Positions 46,737 through 59,043 are shown, counted from the stretch's first letter. The stretch is DNA of 64,000 nt from Liriodendron chinense (GCA_003013855.2 PVNU02000773.1:3227001-3291000), one strand, 5' to 3'. Translations and numbers: made by a program. The notes: generated from the sequence alone by a model not told the origin.

Positions 46737-47402
46737 GGTATCTTTGTGGGTGGAACAGATACGTCTTCCATTACAATCGAGTGGGCATTAGCAGAACTCA
46801 TCAACCATCCTGATATTCTTGTGAAAGCAAGGGCTGAGATTGATTCAGTCGTCGGAAAGGAACGATTGGTTGAAGAATCAGACGTACACAATCTCCCTTA
46901 CATCCAAGCAATCGTGAAGGAAACGTTTCGACTGCACCCAACAATCCCCTTAATTGTAAGAGAATGCACCAATGAGTGTAAGATCAACGGCTACGACATA
47001 CCGGTGAATAGCCAAGTCTTCATAAGTGTGTGGGCCATTGGAAGGGACCCTAAGTACTGGGATGGCCCACTTGAATTCCGTCCAGAGCGATTCATGCCGT
47101 CAGATAAAGAGAGTGATCAGAGCTGGGTAGATGTTAGGGGACAGCATTTTCAGCTCGTGCCGTTCGGGAGCGGAAGGAGGGGTTGCCCGGGCATGAACCT
47201 AGCCCTTCATGTTATACACACCACCATTGCTCTTATGGTCCAATGCTTTGATTGGAAGATTGGGGATGGTGAAGAGAATCCAGTCCTTGACATGACTGAG
47301 GGGAGAGGATTATCACTCCCTAGATCACAACCATTGGTTTGTGTCCCCGTGGCCCATCTAAATCCATTCCCTTTCGATCATTTAGGGAATGGAACTAACT
47401 AG
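46737..47402 (+). CDS. Cytochrome P450 gene B, CYP93-like, exon 2
   Basis: Exon 2 encodes residues 303-523 and stop TAG at 47402. The acceptor is aatttctacag/GGTATC, phase 0; the intron is 3279 bp (43458-46736). Motifs: I-helix GGTDTS (307-312), ETFR (364-367), FRPERF (416-421), and heme loop FGSGRRGCPG (445-454) with Cys452. The C-terminus is longer than that of gene A by a few residues (FDHLGNGTN). All core residues are present, so the enzyme looks functional. Differences from gene A in the I-helix (GG for AG, SS for SA) may mean different substrate handling. Confidence 0.92.
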   Translation, partial: GIFVGGTDTSSITIEWALAELINHPDILVKARAEIDSVVGKERLVEESDVHNLPYIQAIVKETFRLHPTIPLIVRECTNECKINGYDIPVNSQVFISVWAIGRDPKYWDGPLEFRPERFMPSDKESDQSWVDVRGQHFQLVPFGSGRRGCPGMNLALHVIHTTIALMVQCFDWKIGDGEENPVLDMTEGRGLSLPRSQPLVCVPVAHLNPFPFDHLGNGTN

Positions 47403-49023
47403 TATTTTCAGTTCTGATGAGTGGGGCCCAAGGTTGGATAATTCAAACAAATGGTCTGTTGAGTTCTATTGTGGATGGAAATAATACCCTAGAGTGAATC
47501 CATTGTTGGATACAGTACCAAATCATGGCCCTACTTGTCTAAATTGAAAGCAGGAGCGTTCGCGGTGCAAAGATGTAGGCCATGTATCATGTAGTAGTCC
47601 TCCTCCAAAAGAGACTGCGAGAAGTATTCCTTGCAAACCTGAGGTGGTTATCTCTCTCTTATGTTTGTATTTGCGTTGTTTAAGATTAGCATTAATCTTG
47701 GTGGGTCCCACACGTAGGTCCCTTTCCTTAATATTATTTGGTTTTATCCCTTAGCTTTTGTTTGTTTTGTCATCACATGTTAAATGCTAATAAGAAAGTT
47801 AGTTGTAGCTCTTATTATATAAAAGACGTCTTAGTTACAGTAAAAACTACATATATGTGAGAGGAAGTATTCTTTTAATAAAGATATTATTTCCTCTATA
47901 ATGTCGTTTTTCTCCTCTGTTTCTTCTTTTATGAGGGCCTCTAATCATGCATTTGAAGGCCAAATCTAAAATACGCAGATAAGGTGGATCATAGTCAAGA
48001 GATAGCATAATGCAATTCTTGGATACCGCAGAGTAAAAGATCAGCGAGAATCCTTGAGGAATCACAATGCATGAGTAGATTTATTGCTTTGAACCACAAT
48101 ACAATCTAAGAACTAGTGTCAAACCTATGACATGCAAAATTAGGGTATTAATGAAACAACTTATCTAACAGTTGATTAAGTACAAAGCATACTATTACTA
48201 TGGGTGTTTTCGTAACAATTAAAAATTGATTTTGATGACATATTCAATCCCCCAAAAAGAATGACAACTATACATGTTAATTGCATTAAGAAGAGAGGTA
48301 ACTTTAGCAAATGGATGTCTAATGCTTTTACACACGATGAGCTTGATAAAGATATTTACATTAAACATTGTCTTTGAGCATTAGGAGAATCCAAGCTATG
48401 TGTGCAAGTTATGAAAGGCACTGTATGGCTTAAAGCATTGCGATCTTGGTTCAAGAAATTTGTAGAATCGTTGTTATTTATTGTTGGTATTATGTGCCTT
48501 AAGAAGTTGTTGATAATTATATGATAATGATATAGATGATTATAGTTGTTTGGTTCATACCATGGATGTCATAACTAATTATGTCAGAGGTGTTGCGAGA
48601 AAGGATCTTTTCTTGACTACAAACTTAGCAATATTGATCAAAAGGAAAAAAAATAGAAAAAGATGTAAATCACAACACAGAGATTTACATGGTTCCTTTT
48701 TTATATGTCCATAGATTCATGCTAATTGACTATGCTCAAAGGCTAAAATGAAGAAGCAACTATCAATAAAGTAATCTCCCTCTATCTTCCGAGAGAATAT
48801 ATACTACCCTCAAAATGAATTAGGTTTTACATAAAACACCATGTGAAATTATGAAATTGCCATTTAAGATAGAGGCTTTGCCCTGAACCATTAAACAACG
48901 GGATGTTGCCCCCTACGACCCTTAGCAAGCTCAGTGCAAAGCTCGACCCACGCACAATAGCGCTCACAAGACATCTCTGATGATCAGGCTCCATAGGTTC
49001 TACCAAAAGGAATGTTAAGTATC
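47403..49023. other. Intergenic, AT-rich, no gene recognised
   Basis: This is downstream of P450 gene B. A stretch at about 48250-48530 has short coding-like runs but carries stops, and I could not assign it. Confidence 0.5.
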
Positions 49024-49028
49024 TCTAG

Positions 49029-49799
49029 TGTTGTTGCCAGAATCTAGTCAATAGATGAAATCACGATAGAGCACTAGCTTATAGCCTCGTTATCGTCCCT
49101 CGTTCGTCGAAACTTTAAAAAGGAGATGCAAGCAGCGGGAGGTGCCGATGGGGACCGGCTATAGACCCTCCGATGCCTTAGTCAGAGCTTGGGTGTTACG
49201 AGGCATATGTTGTGCGTACCTTAGTTTAGGGTCTTATGGCCATATACATATAGTGCGTGGGGGACAAGAATCCTAATATACCATGTTGGAGAGTCCTTGA
49301 TCATGCGGGATCCTTATCCCGAATATGTTGGAGAGATTTTCGGCCGAGAAAGTTGGATCCTTATCTGGTCTGAATTTATCGAAATTCGCCCCGAATTTCT
49401 CGTACCACCTTTCTAGCAGTGGTCGGTCTAGTCTGCTCGGGATACTATAAAGCTCGAACATCTGAATTCGGTAAGAATCGCCCTAAATTTCTCGTATCGC
49501 CTTTCTAGCAGTAGTCAGTCTAGTCTACTCAGGATAATGTGGAGCTCGATGTCCGAGCTCCTTCCCCACGAGCTTCTCACCCATATTATAAGCATTCCTC
49601 GGTCAGTTAGTCCTTTCATACTGAGCTCCGTGCTCAAACGGCTCAGCTCGGCAGCTGAGCTAAAGGAACTGCTCGTCTCATGAACAAAGTCGATCTGTTC
49701 GGACCATTAGTCATTGTTCCTCGACTCGGGGAAGGCAAATCTTGTAGATAACTGCTTCTTTCCTTAGGGTTAGGGACGAATTTGAAATTCCCCACAACA
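49029..49799 (+). repeat. Solo LTR, 771 bp, TSD TCTAG
   Basis: It starts TGTTGTTGCCAGAATC and ends CCCCACAACA. The perfect 5-bp duplication TCTAG is at 49024-49028 and 49800-49804. Internal words (cctccgatgccttagtcag) recall the solo LTR at 17879, so the two may be related Gypsy families. The orientation is assumed. Confidence 0.82.
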
Positions 49800-49804
49800 T
49801 CTAG

Positions 49805-52262
49805 TTTTATGTGTTACAAGGAGGGGTCCTTCAATTATCTTAGGAAAATGTGAGTTTTTCTAACACAACAACCATTGGTCAAAGAGAGTTGTGTTTCACT
49901 AATATTAATACTATTAAATTCATAACTATGATAGTAAAATTATTTGTGAAAGGTTAATGAAAATTCTATAGGAAAACAAATGATGAGTTAAGATAGAAAG
50001 TCTTCACCATCAGGGAAAATATATCATGACCCTACCTTATATAGGAGTTTAAGTGTTCATGAACATATAGGTTTTTTTGTTTACATATTAATGAGCATTT
50101 GCATAGAAGATCACATCATGTACTAGCTTTTATTAATCTTTAGGCATGAGGTTGTATATGGAGTAAAGTCTTCTATTTTTTTTTTTTTTTTTTTTTTGAC
50201 TCACATTACAAGGCTACAATATTAAAAGCTTATATGCAAATATAGTTGGGTAGAAGCATTAAGGATACAAGCATAGTTCATATGGTCTAATATGAGAACC
50301 ACCATTTACCTTGGGGAACTTATTGGTGGCTTAGATCATAGTAGTCAACCTATTCATCGATGTAATTTTCTAATTAGGCTAAGCACTTAAATGGTTTTAG
50401 ATATTTAATTGAAAGTTTTTTAGTTTGATCTTTTTATTGTAACTATTAAAAAATTTCATTGTGCTTGATGAACATTTAATAGTTAAGATCTTACAATCCA
50501 CCTCTTAAACCAACATGGAATTATGGTCAAGAATCAATGTCACTTGAAGTAAAGGGATTAGGTCAATTTATAATATGAATGGTTAGGTTAGGTTTATAAG
50601 CTTTTATATAATAATTAAGACATATAGTAAGGTTTGCATGAGTGAGGAGCACAATACCTAGTGCATCTCTTTAAAACTCTAACTCCTTATAAATTAATCT
50701 TATCCTATGACAAAATGAAAATTAATGTGAGAGAGGCTTAGATGTCCTTGTTGGGACTCAAGAAAACACACAGAGAAGAATCAAGCAAAGCACTCATAAT
50801 CGCATAAGTAAATCAACACAAGAGAACACTTCGAATTTACGTGAAAAAACCCTTGCGGGAAAAAACCACGACACAAAGCAATTAATGCACTATGAAATCA
50901 AAGTTACAAGAGATGAACTTACCCAAATCAAAGTTTCCAAGAGAAAACTCTAGATTTTCTCTCTCCAAAACTCTCTCAAACCATTAAGTACATCTTAGAC
51001 TTACCTTAATCCAAATTACACCCGCTTATATAGTATGAAACCAAAATTAAAAATAACTTATGCAAAACCATGTAAAATTGCAGAAACCAACAGTCGATCG
51101 ATTGGTCGCTCAACACCACCAGATCACCCTTTTGGCCACCCGACGATCACATGTTCGATCACCCGAACATGCTAAAAACGTCAAGCGAGTTTTATACATA
51201 ATTCTGAATATCATCAGTCACCTGAGCCTCCAAGTTTAGTCGCTCGAACTTGTCTAAAATTGTCCAAAGACCAATCTGCAATATCCAGGGTATTTTCGAT
51301 CGTCCGACCATAACAATCAATTTATCAATGACCCCTTAATTTGTTCATATTGAAGGCTCAATTTAATAATCTCCATTAAAGCTTCAATTCCAATTTCATT
51401 CTTCCTTTGGTTCATCTTCCATCTATACTTTGTCTCCATTATAGTTATACCATCGCTTCTCGTGCACACTATGTCTTCATTCCATATTTGTCAATACCAG
51501 AAAAGTCATGCAAAACTTAAACTTCTATATATGAACCACCTTGGTTAACATATCCACTAAATTCACACTTATATAGATCCAATCAAATTCAAATCCCTTT
51601 AATTTTGATCTATCAAACACCAAAGAAACAATACAATTCCTTGCGAATACATCCAAGTACCTGCTGCAAAACGAGCAGCAAATAGTCTAATGTCCGGCCA
51701 TTACAACTAGGACCTGTCCAAGATTGACCAAGATGGTCACATGATTTAAACCGTCCAAAGTCTCTTTACTACTATTTAAGAGACATTTTATTTATCATGT
51801 TCAAACATTTGATATCTAGAGTAGAATAGAAGCCACCATCGGCATGTGGGCCCAAGTACACAGCAAAGGCTAGATCTTAAACTGGCCAGATTTTCTGTTC
51901 ATACCAGAGATGTTCGGACTGGGTCCAACGCCTGACGTTGCATTTCATAGGCCCAAGCCCAGCCCGTTAACAGCCCTACCGTTGGGTTGTAGTTGGTCAG
52001 AAACTGGCCCGACCCCATCAGAGCTCAGCTCCCATTTTTAATTTCACCAAACCCATTTAACCATCAGCATAGATCTCCAACAGATGTAGGCTAACACTTT
52101 AATAATCCATTCCACTGTAAATTTTAAAAGAGTTTTCGAAAGAAGAAGCCATCTACAGCCACATCCAAGATTGCTACAAGATGTAGCAAAGCAAAAGAGG
52201 ATAAAAACTAAGAAAATCCTAAAAACTTGAGCAGCTTTGAACAGATCAGGACCGTTAATCAT
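49805..52262. other. Intergenic, LTR-like fragment, no gene
   Basis: A T run lies at about 50180-50198. From 50750 (TGTTGGGACTCAAG) a minus-strand Copia-type LTR is likely, because the words acgtgaaaaaacccttgcgg recall a Copia U5 read inverted, but its right end and TSD could not be fixed. 51900-52060 resembles decayed hAT sequence. Confidence 0.45.
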
Positions 52263-52673
52263 TTAAGCCCTCTCGCCACGGATCCTACGGGCAAGCTGGA
52301 TGTCCTTGGGCATGATGGTGACCCTCTTGGCATGGATGGCGCAGAGATTGGTGTCTTCAAAGAGGCCCACCAGGTAGGCCTCAGATGCTTCCTGGAGAGC
52401 AGCGACAGCGGTGCTCTGGAACCTAAGATCCGTCTTGAAGTCCTGAGCTATCTCACGGACTAGCCTCTGGAAAGGCAGCTTTCTTATCAGAAGCTCCGTG
52501 CTCTTCTGGTACTTTCGGATCTCTCTCAGGGCCACCGTCCCTGGCCTGAATCGGTGCGGCTTCTTCACACCTCCCGTCGCTGGGGCTGATTTCCTCGCAG
52601 CCTTGGTCGCTAGCTGCTTGCGTGGAGCCTTCCCTCCCGTCGATTTCCTGGCCGTCTGCTTCGTGCGAGCCAT
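52263..52673 (-). CDS. Histone H3 (H3.1/H3.2 type), intronless, with T87 and S96
   Basis: 136 codons from ATG 52673 to stop 52263, full length. It starts MARTKQTARKSTGGKAPRK and keeps all modified lysines (K4, K9, K14, K18, K23, K27, K36). A31, F41 and A90 mark the replication-coupled H3.1/H3.2 type and not H3.3, and the lack of introns agrees. The usual plant H3.1 has S87 and A96; here they are T87 and S96 (FQSTAVAALQEASEAYL). Residue 87 is one of the four that separate H3.1 from H3.3. The gene is otherwise intact and has promoter elements to its right. It packages DNA in nucleosomes as two copies with H4. Confidence 0.97.
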   Translation of the reverse strand: MARTKQTARKSTGGKAPRKQLATKAARKSAPATGGVKKPHRFRPGTVALREIRKYQKSTELLIRKLPFQRLVREIAQDFKTDLRFQSTAVAALQEASEAYLVGLFEDTNLCAIHAKRVTIMPKDIQLARRIRGERA

Positions 52674-52930
52674 TGATCTCTGGTATCAGCAAGAAAAGGG
52701 TGGAATGGGAATTGAGAGAGATGAATCGAAGATTGGAGAGTTTATGCCGTTTGAATGAGATGCGGAGAGAGAGGAATTTGGGGGTTGTATTTGTAGAGAG
52801 AGAGGGAGGCTGGCGGGAGAATGAAATTTCTGTGCTTTTTGAATTTTCTTTGGGGAATATATATGGACCGTCGGATTCGAGTGACTACCGACGATTTAGA
52901 TTTACTAGAGAGGTTTGACACGGATCGCTA
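52674..52930 (-). promoter_or_regulatory. Histone H3 promoter and 5' UTR
   Basis: A TATA-like atatatatt on the minus strand lies at about 52857-52865, some 185 bases from the ATG. At 52919-52928 the plus strand reads acacggatcg, giving GATCCGTG on the minus strand, one base off the plant histone octamer GATCCGCG. (GA)n-rich sequence fills the leader (52705-52805). Confidence 0.5.
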
Positions 52931-52984
52931 TCCGAGCTTCGAGAGATTCTCTGTGCTTTTTCCTGGGACGTGAATTTCCTGCAC

Positions 52985-53385
52985 TGCACCAGCTCGGAGG
53001 AAGCCCTGTGGGGTCCCACGTGACAAGTGTGTGAAATCTAGTCCGTCCATCGTACGCGCCAACTTATGTTAGATTGTGAGACAAAAAAATCAAGTGATTA
53101 AAATTCAGGTGGGCCATGCCACAGAAATAGTGGAGTTGGGAACTCCCACCATTGAAACTTTCCTAGGGCCCACCGCGATTTTTTATATACCATCCCACCC
53201 GTTCATAAGTTGATTCCCACCGGTACGAAGGGAACGGGCCCGGAATCAACTTGATCCAAAACTTCGTTAGGCTCCAAGAAGGTTTCAACGGTAGGCTTGT
53301 ACATCCACACTTTTCCTTGTAATGTGGTGGCCCACTTGAGTTTTCAACGGTAGGCGTGTACCATCCCACCCGTTCATAAGATGAG
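52985..53385. mobile_element. Fold-back family fragment
   Basis: Words of the family appear (ctgtggggtcccacgtgaca, caggtgggccatgccacaga, cctagggcccaccgcg), with a local duplication of ttcaacggtaggc-gtacatcc near 53285 and 53345. The right arm is incomplete. Confidence 0.5.
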
Positions 53386-53533
53386 TTTTTGCTGCACAGG
53401 CTCCCTGCAAATTGTTGTGCAGTCTGTACGGGCGAGTAGGCTTCAAAATACTAGATCTGGACCGTTCATCAGGAGTCGGGCAGACTGTAGGCCCGACAGA
53501 AGCATGTTCTCGTCCGACGCAGTTTGGCTAGTG

Positions 53534-54385
53534 ATGCTGCCACTAGCCAGGTTGCTGATGGTCGGTGCTAGGGCTGTAAATGGGTCAGCAGACCCGGTGG
53601 GGTACTCAGGCCCTATTCATTTAGACCCAATTCAAATTGACCGGAGCTCTGGACAGGCTAGTATGTGGCATGTGAGCATTGGAAAGAGGAGGTGTGCCGT
53701 GACTGTGTCAGGCTTGCTGATATAGCAGGTCTCCTCTGATGCCTTTCACCAATACAAATGTGACATGTATGATGCCATGTCAGGCCTATCTTAAGCTCGG
53801 GATAGGCTCAAGTAGTACCTAATCCGAGCTGACTCAAACCTACCTAACCCATTTGTTAAATAGTGCGGGCTTGGGTCTAAGAACAGACCTATTTGCTAAA
53901 CAGGTTTGGATATAGTTTTCTTCATATTAAGCCCAACCTGCCCGAACCCATTTTGTAATTGAGTGGGTTTGATGTATGTTGCAAGGGACCCATCAAGGCT
54001 TAGATGTGTCCGGTCCTAGTTTTAAACCTAGTAAAAATGCTTTCATACCAAATCCACACCCATTAGACTCGACCCATTTATAAATAAGTTTAGGTGGACC
54101 TTCCTCTACGAGGCCCATTTATAAATTAGTCTGATGAGGTTGACTCAGACTCGACCCAAACCCACCCATTTAGTAAAAGCATCTAGGGCTAAAATTTGGA
54201 CTTAGACTCATTTAGTAAATGGGCGGGTTTGGTTTTGGCTAAACCCAGCCCAAATCAGACCATTTACAACCCTAATCAGTGCTATGTGGTCTATCCATTT
54301 TTTTCAATCATTTTAAGGGTTGGTCCCAAAAATGAGGGGGATCTAAATCTCAAGTGGACTACACCATAGGAATGTATACATTTGA
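53534..54385. mobile_element. Mutator-like fold-back element, left half, split by hAT
   Basis: The left arm cagtttggctagtgatgctg corresponds to the ends of the complete element at 57983-59043. It resumes after the hAT insertion (gctatgtggtctatccattt) and is cut off at about 54385. The flank before it (53395-53520, with gcaaattgttgtgca and aacagaagcatgtt-like words) is also shared with 57905-57982. Confidence 0.65.
53569..54274. mobile_element. Non-autonomous hAT element, 706 bp
   Basis: The terminal repeats are TAGGGCTGTAAATGG and CCATTTACAACCCTA. The flanking octamers gtcggtgc (53561-53568) and atcagtgc (54275-54282) agree at six of eight positions, a decayed target duplication. The interior is composed of acccgg/gggcgg words without an ORF. 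Confidence 0.82.
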
Positions 54386-54450
54386 AGTCGAAATCTAAAT
54401 AAAAGGATCTAATCCTCATTGTTAATGAATGTTTACATTCTTAGTCGAAA

Positions 54451-54525
54451 TCTAAGAAGGATGGTGTGTTGTGTAAATTGGATTTGAAAAAAGCTTATGA
54501 TTATGTTGATTAGTTCTTCTTGACG
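54451..54525 (+). mobile_element. LINE reverse-transcriptase fragment
   Basis: The translation reads SKKDGVLCKLDLKKAYDYVD followed by a TAG stop and FFL. This matches the LxLDxxKAYDxVxW block of plant L1-type LINE reverse transcriptases. Only about 25 codons remain. Confidence 0.7.
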
Positions 54526-54529
54526 TGAA

Positions 54530-57037
54530 ACTTAAACTTTATGCAAGTTCATGCAACCTAGGACAATTTCAACGAACAACTTCCATTTGGAATAGTTGGA
54601 CCCAGTAAGTAAAGGTATGGAATTGAATTGAGTTGGAATATTGGAAACAGTCATAGCTGGACATACAAAACATAAAACTCACATTGATAAACAAGTCCCA
54701 TATAATAATGCATAAACATAAACCACAAACATCATGCATGTATATTCATTCGATTGATTTGAACCTTCAATCAAATGACCCAGAATGATGATGAACCATA
54801 ATTATCAAAATCTGGCAAGAGCCCAGCGTATCATCACAATTCCTACTTTGGGTGAAATTGTAACATACAGGAGGCTCTACTGAACATGAAGCTGATCAAT
54901 GGTAGTGAAATAAATCTAAGACGCCCATTATCTTTGGATGAAATGAGTCTCTCAAAACTATATCACCATCACCAATCACTTCATTCCGCTCACATCTAGC
55001 CAACCGATGATACTTCTTTGTTCTAACCACCGCTCGCCTGGATATGAACGCAACTGAATGCAATTCTATAATGAAGAGTCACTGAATTTCATATACTAAA
55101 GTCTAGAAGTAAAGATCTTCACAAATTGAGGTCACTTTGGTGGCTAACACAACTAGTTTCAATCCCCACTTCCAGACTCAAGGATTGCTACATGGTCCTG
55201 CCCACAACGGACCATTCTGCAGAAGTTCTAATTCGGCTTAAAACATGGCTGATGTTGACCACCCGTATGCTCAAATGTATTCTAAAGAGTGGTTGGTTTA
55301 AATTCTCAATGGTCAACAACTAAATATCAGCCTCAAACACATGGGTAATGGCCCCATTTTATGCAAAATTTGAACTTGATAAAGAATAACTATATTCACT
55401 GAAGTACTTAGGCCATCCACAAAATAAAATCCACCAACCATTAATAATATTTAAGTTTTATTTGTTCTAAAAATGGCCCAAGTGAAATTAATTCAATTGT
55501 TTAGTATATCCGCTTGGACAATGGACCTAAGTACTTAAACTAGGCCACTAAAGTTCCAAGAACAATGAGACATTAAGCCCATGAGTTGAGCTTAGAATGA
55601 GCATGAAGGGGCCTAAATCAGGGCCTGAGATTGGGCTTGAAAATTGCATTGGAACGGGCCTGAAACATTCTAAAAACAAGTCCGAACTTCCACACATTTT
55701 CTAGCCAATCAAGGAGCTCAGCCATTGGCCCAAATATGTCAATGCTGCTGGAAACAGACCCAAAAACTTGCTAGAAACAGGCTCAAAAGAGAGTCATATG
55801 CTGGATCAAGTGTACAGGCCCAATGTGGATTCATTTCACTAGAAATCCAACCCATTTCAAGCCCAGACCGAGCGAGACCCCAAAAAAAAAAATCAGGACC
55901 CCAAAACAGAAACCCTAACATAACTGGCTCTGTTACAAGGTGAAAGAGCCCCAGCCACCGTCACCACTGTCCGCCCGATCCCCATCGTCACTCGCAAACC
56001 TTAGCCGCTCCTGACCACAGAAAACCCTGTCGGAATCCATGGCAGACGTGGGTTTTGCCACTGCTGCTGACGGCCAGAGCTTGGATGGAAAATCGGCTTC
56101 GTTTTATGCTGAGGATTGGGAATGGTGGATTGGGAATGGCGCACCACGCTCCACAGGGATCGGCAACGCGGTTGCACTCACAGCCCTTATGCACAGCATC
56201 GTGCGTAATATATTTTTTTTTTTTGTTCTGTATTGGCATGGAGTCGCTGCCGCCATCAATGGCCGTGGATATTCAAGATCTGATACCATCGTCTCCAAGA
56301 TTTGGATATTCAAGATCGGGTGACAATCTGATCTGATTATTCAAAAAAAAAATCCAAATCTGATTTGGCAGCCGATAACAATGGAGGTCATCAATGGCTG
56401 GGATTGACTTCCAGCATCTACCGACAGACCACTGCTGTCTCTAACGATTGAGATGGGCCAAGTTGCAACAAGATCTGTCGATAATGGTAGCCGCGAACGA
56501 TCGTCGATCGGGATCTGAAAGCATGGCTGATGGTAGGGTTTTTGGTGGTCTGAATGAAACCATGATTGCCAACAATGGCTCAATCAGATCTGGATTTTCA
56601 AGATCGGACATGGCAATCTGAAATCAATCCTACATCATCCATCGGCCATGGCTGCCGATGAGTCTAAAATTGGAGGTGAGTCATAGATGTCCCTTTCATT
56701 AGCCGATCGATTTCTGACCATCCAGATCTATTGGCCATAGCTGCCGCTGATTCCAGCGTTACAGGATTGCTGCCCCTTTCATCAACGGCTATGGGTGCGG
56801 ACTATCAGGGAGATGAACCCATTGTCGGATCTGTTTGTAAGACAGAAATACTGATTCCGATCATTGATCGGCAGACCACCAAAACTCAATGGATAGATTT
56901 GATTGCAGGGCAACAACCGTGCTGGATGAGGTTGGACGGCCATGACTGATGGTGTCAAAACGAAATCATCTCTCATCTCCAAGATGAGGGTTTTATGAAT
57001 CCACCACGATTGATGCATAGTATGCTTTGATACCAAC
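54530..57037 (-). mobile_element. Probable internal region of a non-coding LTR element
   Basis: A primer-site sequence (TGGTATCAAAGCATA on the minus strand, 57035-57021) lies three bases left of the LTR-like sequence at 57038. The LTR start words gtgaaacttaaactttatgc also occur at 54524, where only about 20 bases of a second LTR are left. The interior has no recognisable gag or pol. Repetitive tggcagccgat-like words fill 56350-56750. Confidence 0.4.
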
Positions 57038-57420
57038 TGTGAAACTTAAACTTTATGCGGAATAATAGGATCGTTTATGCATCAACAATGGAGATTCCAT
57101 ACTGTAATCTTAAAGCCATACCTGATTGGGAAGACATTCCTGACGCCGTCGTGTTGCCGAGAGGAACTCTTGGTCTTCCGCACCTTACACCTTTAGGAGA
57201 ATCACTCAATGGGACTAAGGTTTTCTCTTGTGTGTTAGTGAGGGGACCAAGACATATATTTATAGGAAAAAGGGCCAGAGAAGCTTACCCATCACACTTC
57301 TCTCCTCTAGGGTCTCTACACCGTAGGTTTCCATATCTGACTTAATAACCGCGTATAGGGAATACGGTTCAAGCGTCCCGCCCCAAACCTATTTGCAATG
57401 ATCACAATTATAATGGGGCC
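57038..57420 (-). repeat. Probable LTR (right edge unknown)
   Basis: It begins TGTGAAACTTAAACTTTATGC beside the primer site. A TATA box on the minus strand (cctataaatata, near 57265) supports a minus-strand LTR. The right end was not found. Confidence 0.45.
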
Positions 57421-57982
57421 CACTGAATCGCTCAATCTGAATAATCCAACGGTCATGATCTAAACCGATGATCATGTGTGGCCCACCTAATGGAGTCTTA
57501 CACTTGGATCAAATGCTCACTTTCATGGGTTTTGGATTCAAGTGGAAAGCTTGAATGAAAAGTTTTTTAAGCGCCCTTCAGATCTACCAGAGGGCTCTTT
57601 CAAGGTGACCATCTATCTCCTTTTTTATTTGTTATCGTACTGAAGCTCTCATCGGTATGATTTCTTGAGGCTAATAGGTTGGTCGTTTTACAGGATTTTA
57701 TGTGGAAAATGACGAATCTTAGGTAGTTTTCATTACTACGACAATAGTTTGGTTCCAAGCAGTCTCAGGTACAATAGTCAATCTATCCAAATCTGAGTTT
57801 TTTGAGATAAACTTAGATAATCAGGCTTGTTTTTCTCTTGCCGAGTCATTTGGCTGCAAAGTCTCGATTTTGCCCACCACTTATTTTGGATTACCTTTAT
57901 ATGTGTGGCAAATTGTTGTGCAATTTGCACCATTCATAAGGAGTCTGGCAGACGGTAGGCCCAACAGAAGCATGTTCAAGTC

Positions 57983-59043
57983 AAACACGGTTTGGGTTGC
58001 TAGTAGTTGGTGCTCTATGGCCCCACCATAGTGTATGTGTTTTGTCCATGCCGTTAGGGCTGTAAATGGTTGGGTTCGGGGCAGGTTTAGCCAAAACTAG
58101 ACCCACCCATTTAGTAAACGGGTCTGGGTCCAAATTTTAGACCAAAACCCTTTTACTAAATAGGCAAGTTTGGAGTTAGGTCCGAGTCAACCCATCAGAC
58201 CTATTTATAAATGGGTCCGGGTCTGGTAGAGGGAGATCCACTTAGAGCCATTTATAAATGGTCAGGTCTAATGGGTTTGGGTCTGGATTTAGTATGCAAG
58301 CATTTTTACAAGGCTTAAAATCGAGTCTGGGCTGGATGGGTCCTTGAAACATAGACCAAACCCACCCACTTACTAAATGGGTTCGGGTCAGGTCGGGTCG
58401 GGCCTAATATAAAGAAAACTAGAGCCAAACCTGTTTAGCAAATGGGTCTGTTCTTGGACCCAGACCTATACCATTTAATAAATGGGTCGGGTCTGGGTTG
58501 GGTCTAAATGGGTTGGGCCTGGGTACCCCCCATTGGGTCCGCTGACCCATTTACAACCCCACATGCCGTTCATCTATTTTTTTCTGATCATTTTAGGAGT
58601 TGGTCCCAAAAATGAGGGGACCTGGACTACACCACAGGAAAACATTAGTGGTTGAATGTCCACCCTAAAAAACCTCGTAGGGCCACTGTAATGTTTATTT
58701 GACATCCAACCTGTGGATTAGGTGGCCCACCGTAATATTTATTTGATATCGAACCTGTTGATTAGGTCATACAGACCTGAATGAAAGGAAAATGAATATA
58801 AGCTTGATCTAAAACATTTTAGTGGCCCCCAAGAAGTTTTTAATGGTAGGTGTTCAATCAACACCATTTCCTATGATGTGCTCCACTTGAGATTTGGATC
58901 ACCTCATCTTTTGGATCATACCATAAAATGATCTGGAAAAATGGATGGACGGCTTGGATGAATCACATACATCATGGTGGGGCCCACAGAGCACCGACCA
59001 CTAGCCATTGGCTAGTGGCACGGTCACTAGCCTAACCGCGTCC
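57983..59043. mobile_element. Mutator-like fold-back element, TSD GTTCAAGTC, split by hAT
   Basis: A perfect 9-bp target duplication gttcaagtc lies at 57974-57982 and 59044-59052. The right end, read inverted, is GGACGCGGTTAGGCTAGTGA; the left end AAACACGGTTTGGGTTGCTA is a diverged, slightly shortened counterpart. The arms have the family words catagtgtatgtgttttgtc and aatcacatacatcatggtgg. A hAT element sits inside at 58055-58561. Confidence 0.88.
58055..58561. mobile_element. Non-autonomous hAT element, 507 bp, TSD CATGCCGT
   Basis: A perfect 8-bp duplication catgccgt lies at 58047-58054 and 58562-58569. The ends are TAGGGCTGTAAATGG and CCATTTACAACCCCA. It is the same family as 53569-54274 but shorter. 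Confidence 0.9.

Noticed and set aside
50750..51670. Possible complete Copia-type solo LTR
   Set aside because: The left end looks right, but no right end with matching TSD was found.
56039..56336. Overlapping 93-94 codon ORFs at 56.0-56.3 kb
   Set aside because: There is no recognisable domain, several frames are open at once, and they lie in a non-coding retroelement interior.
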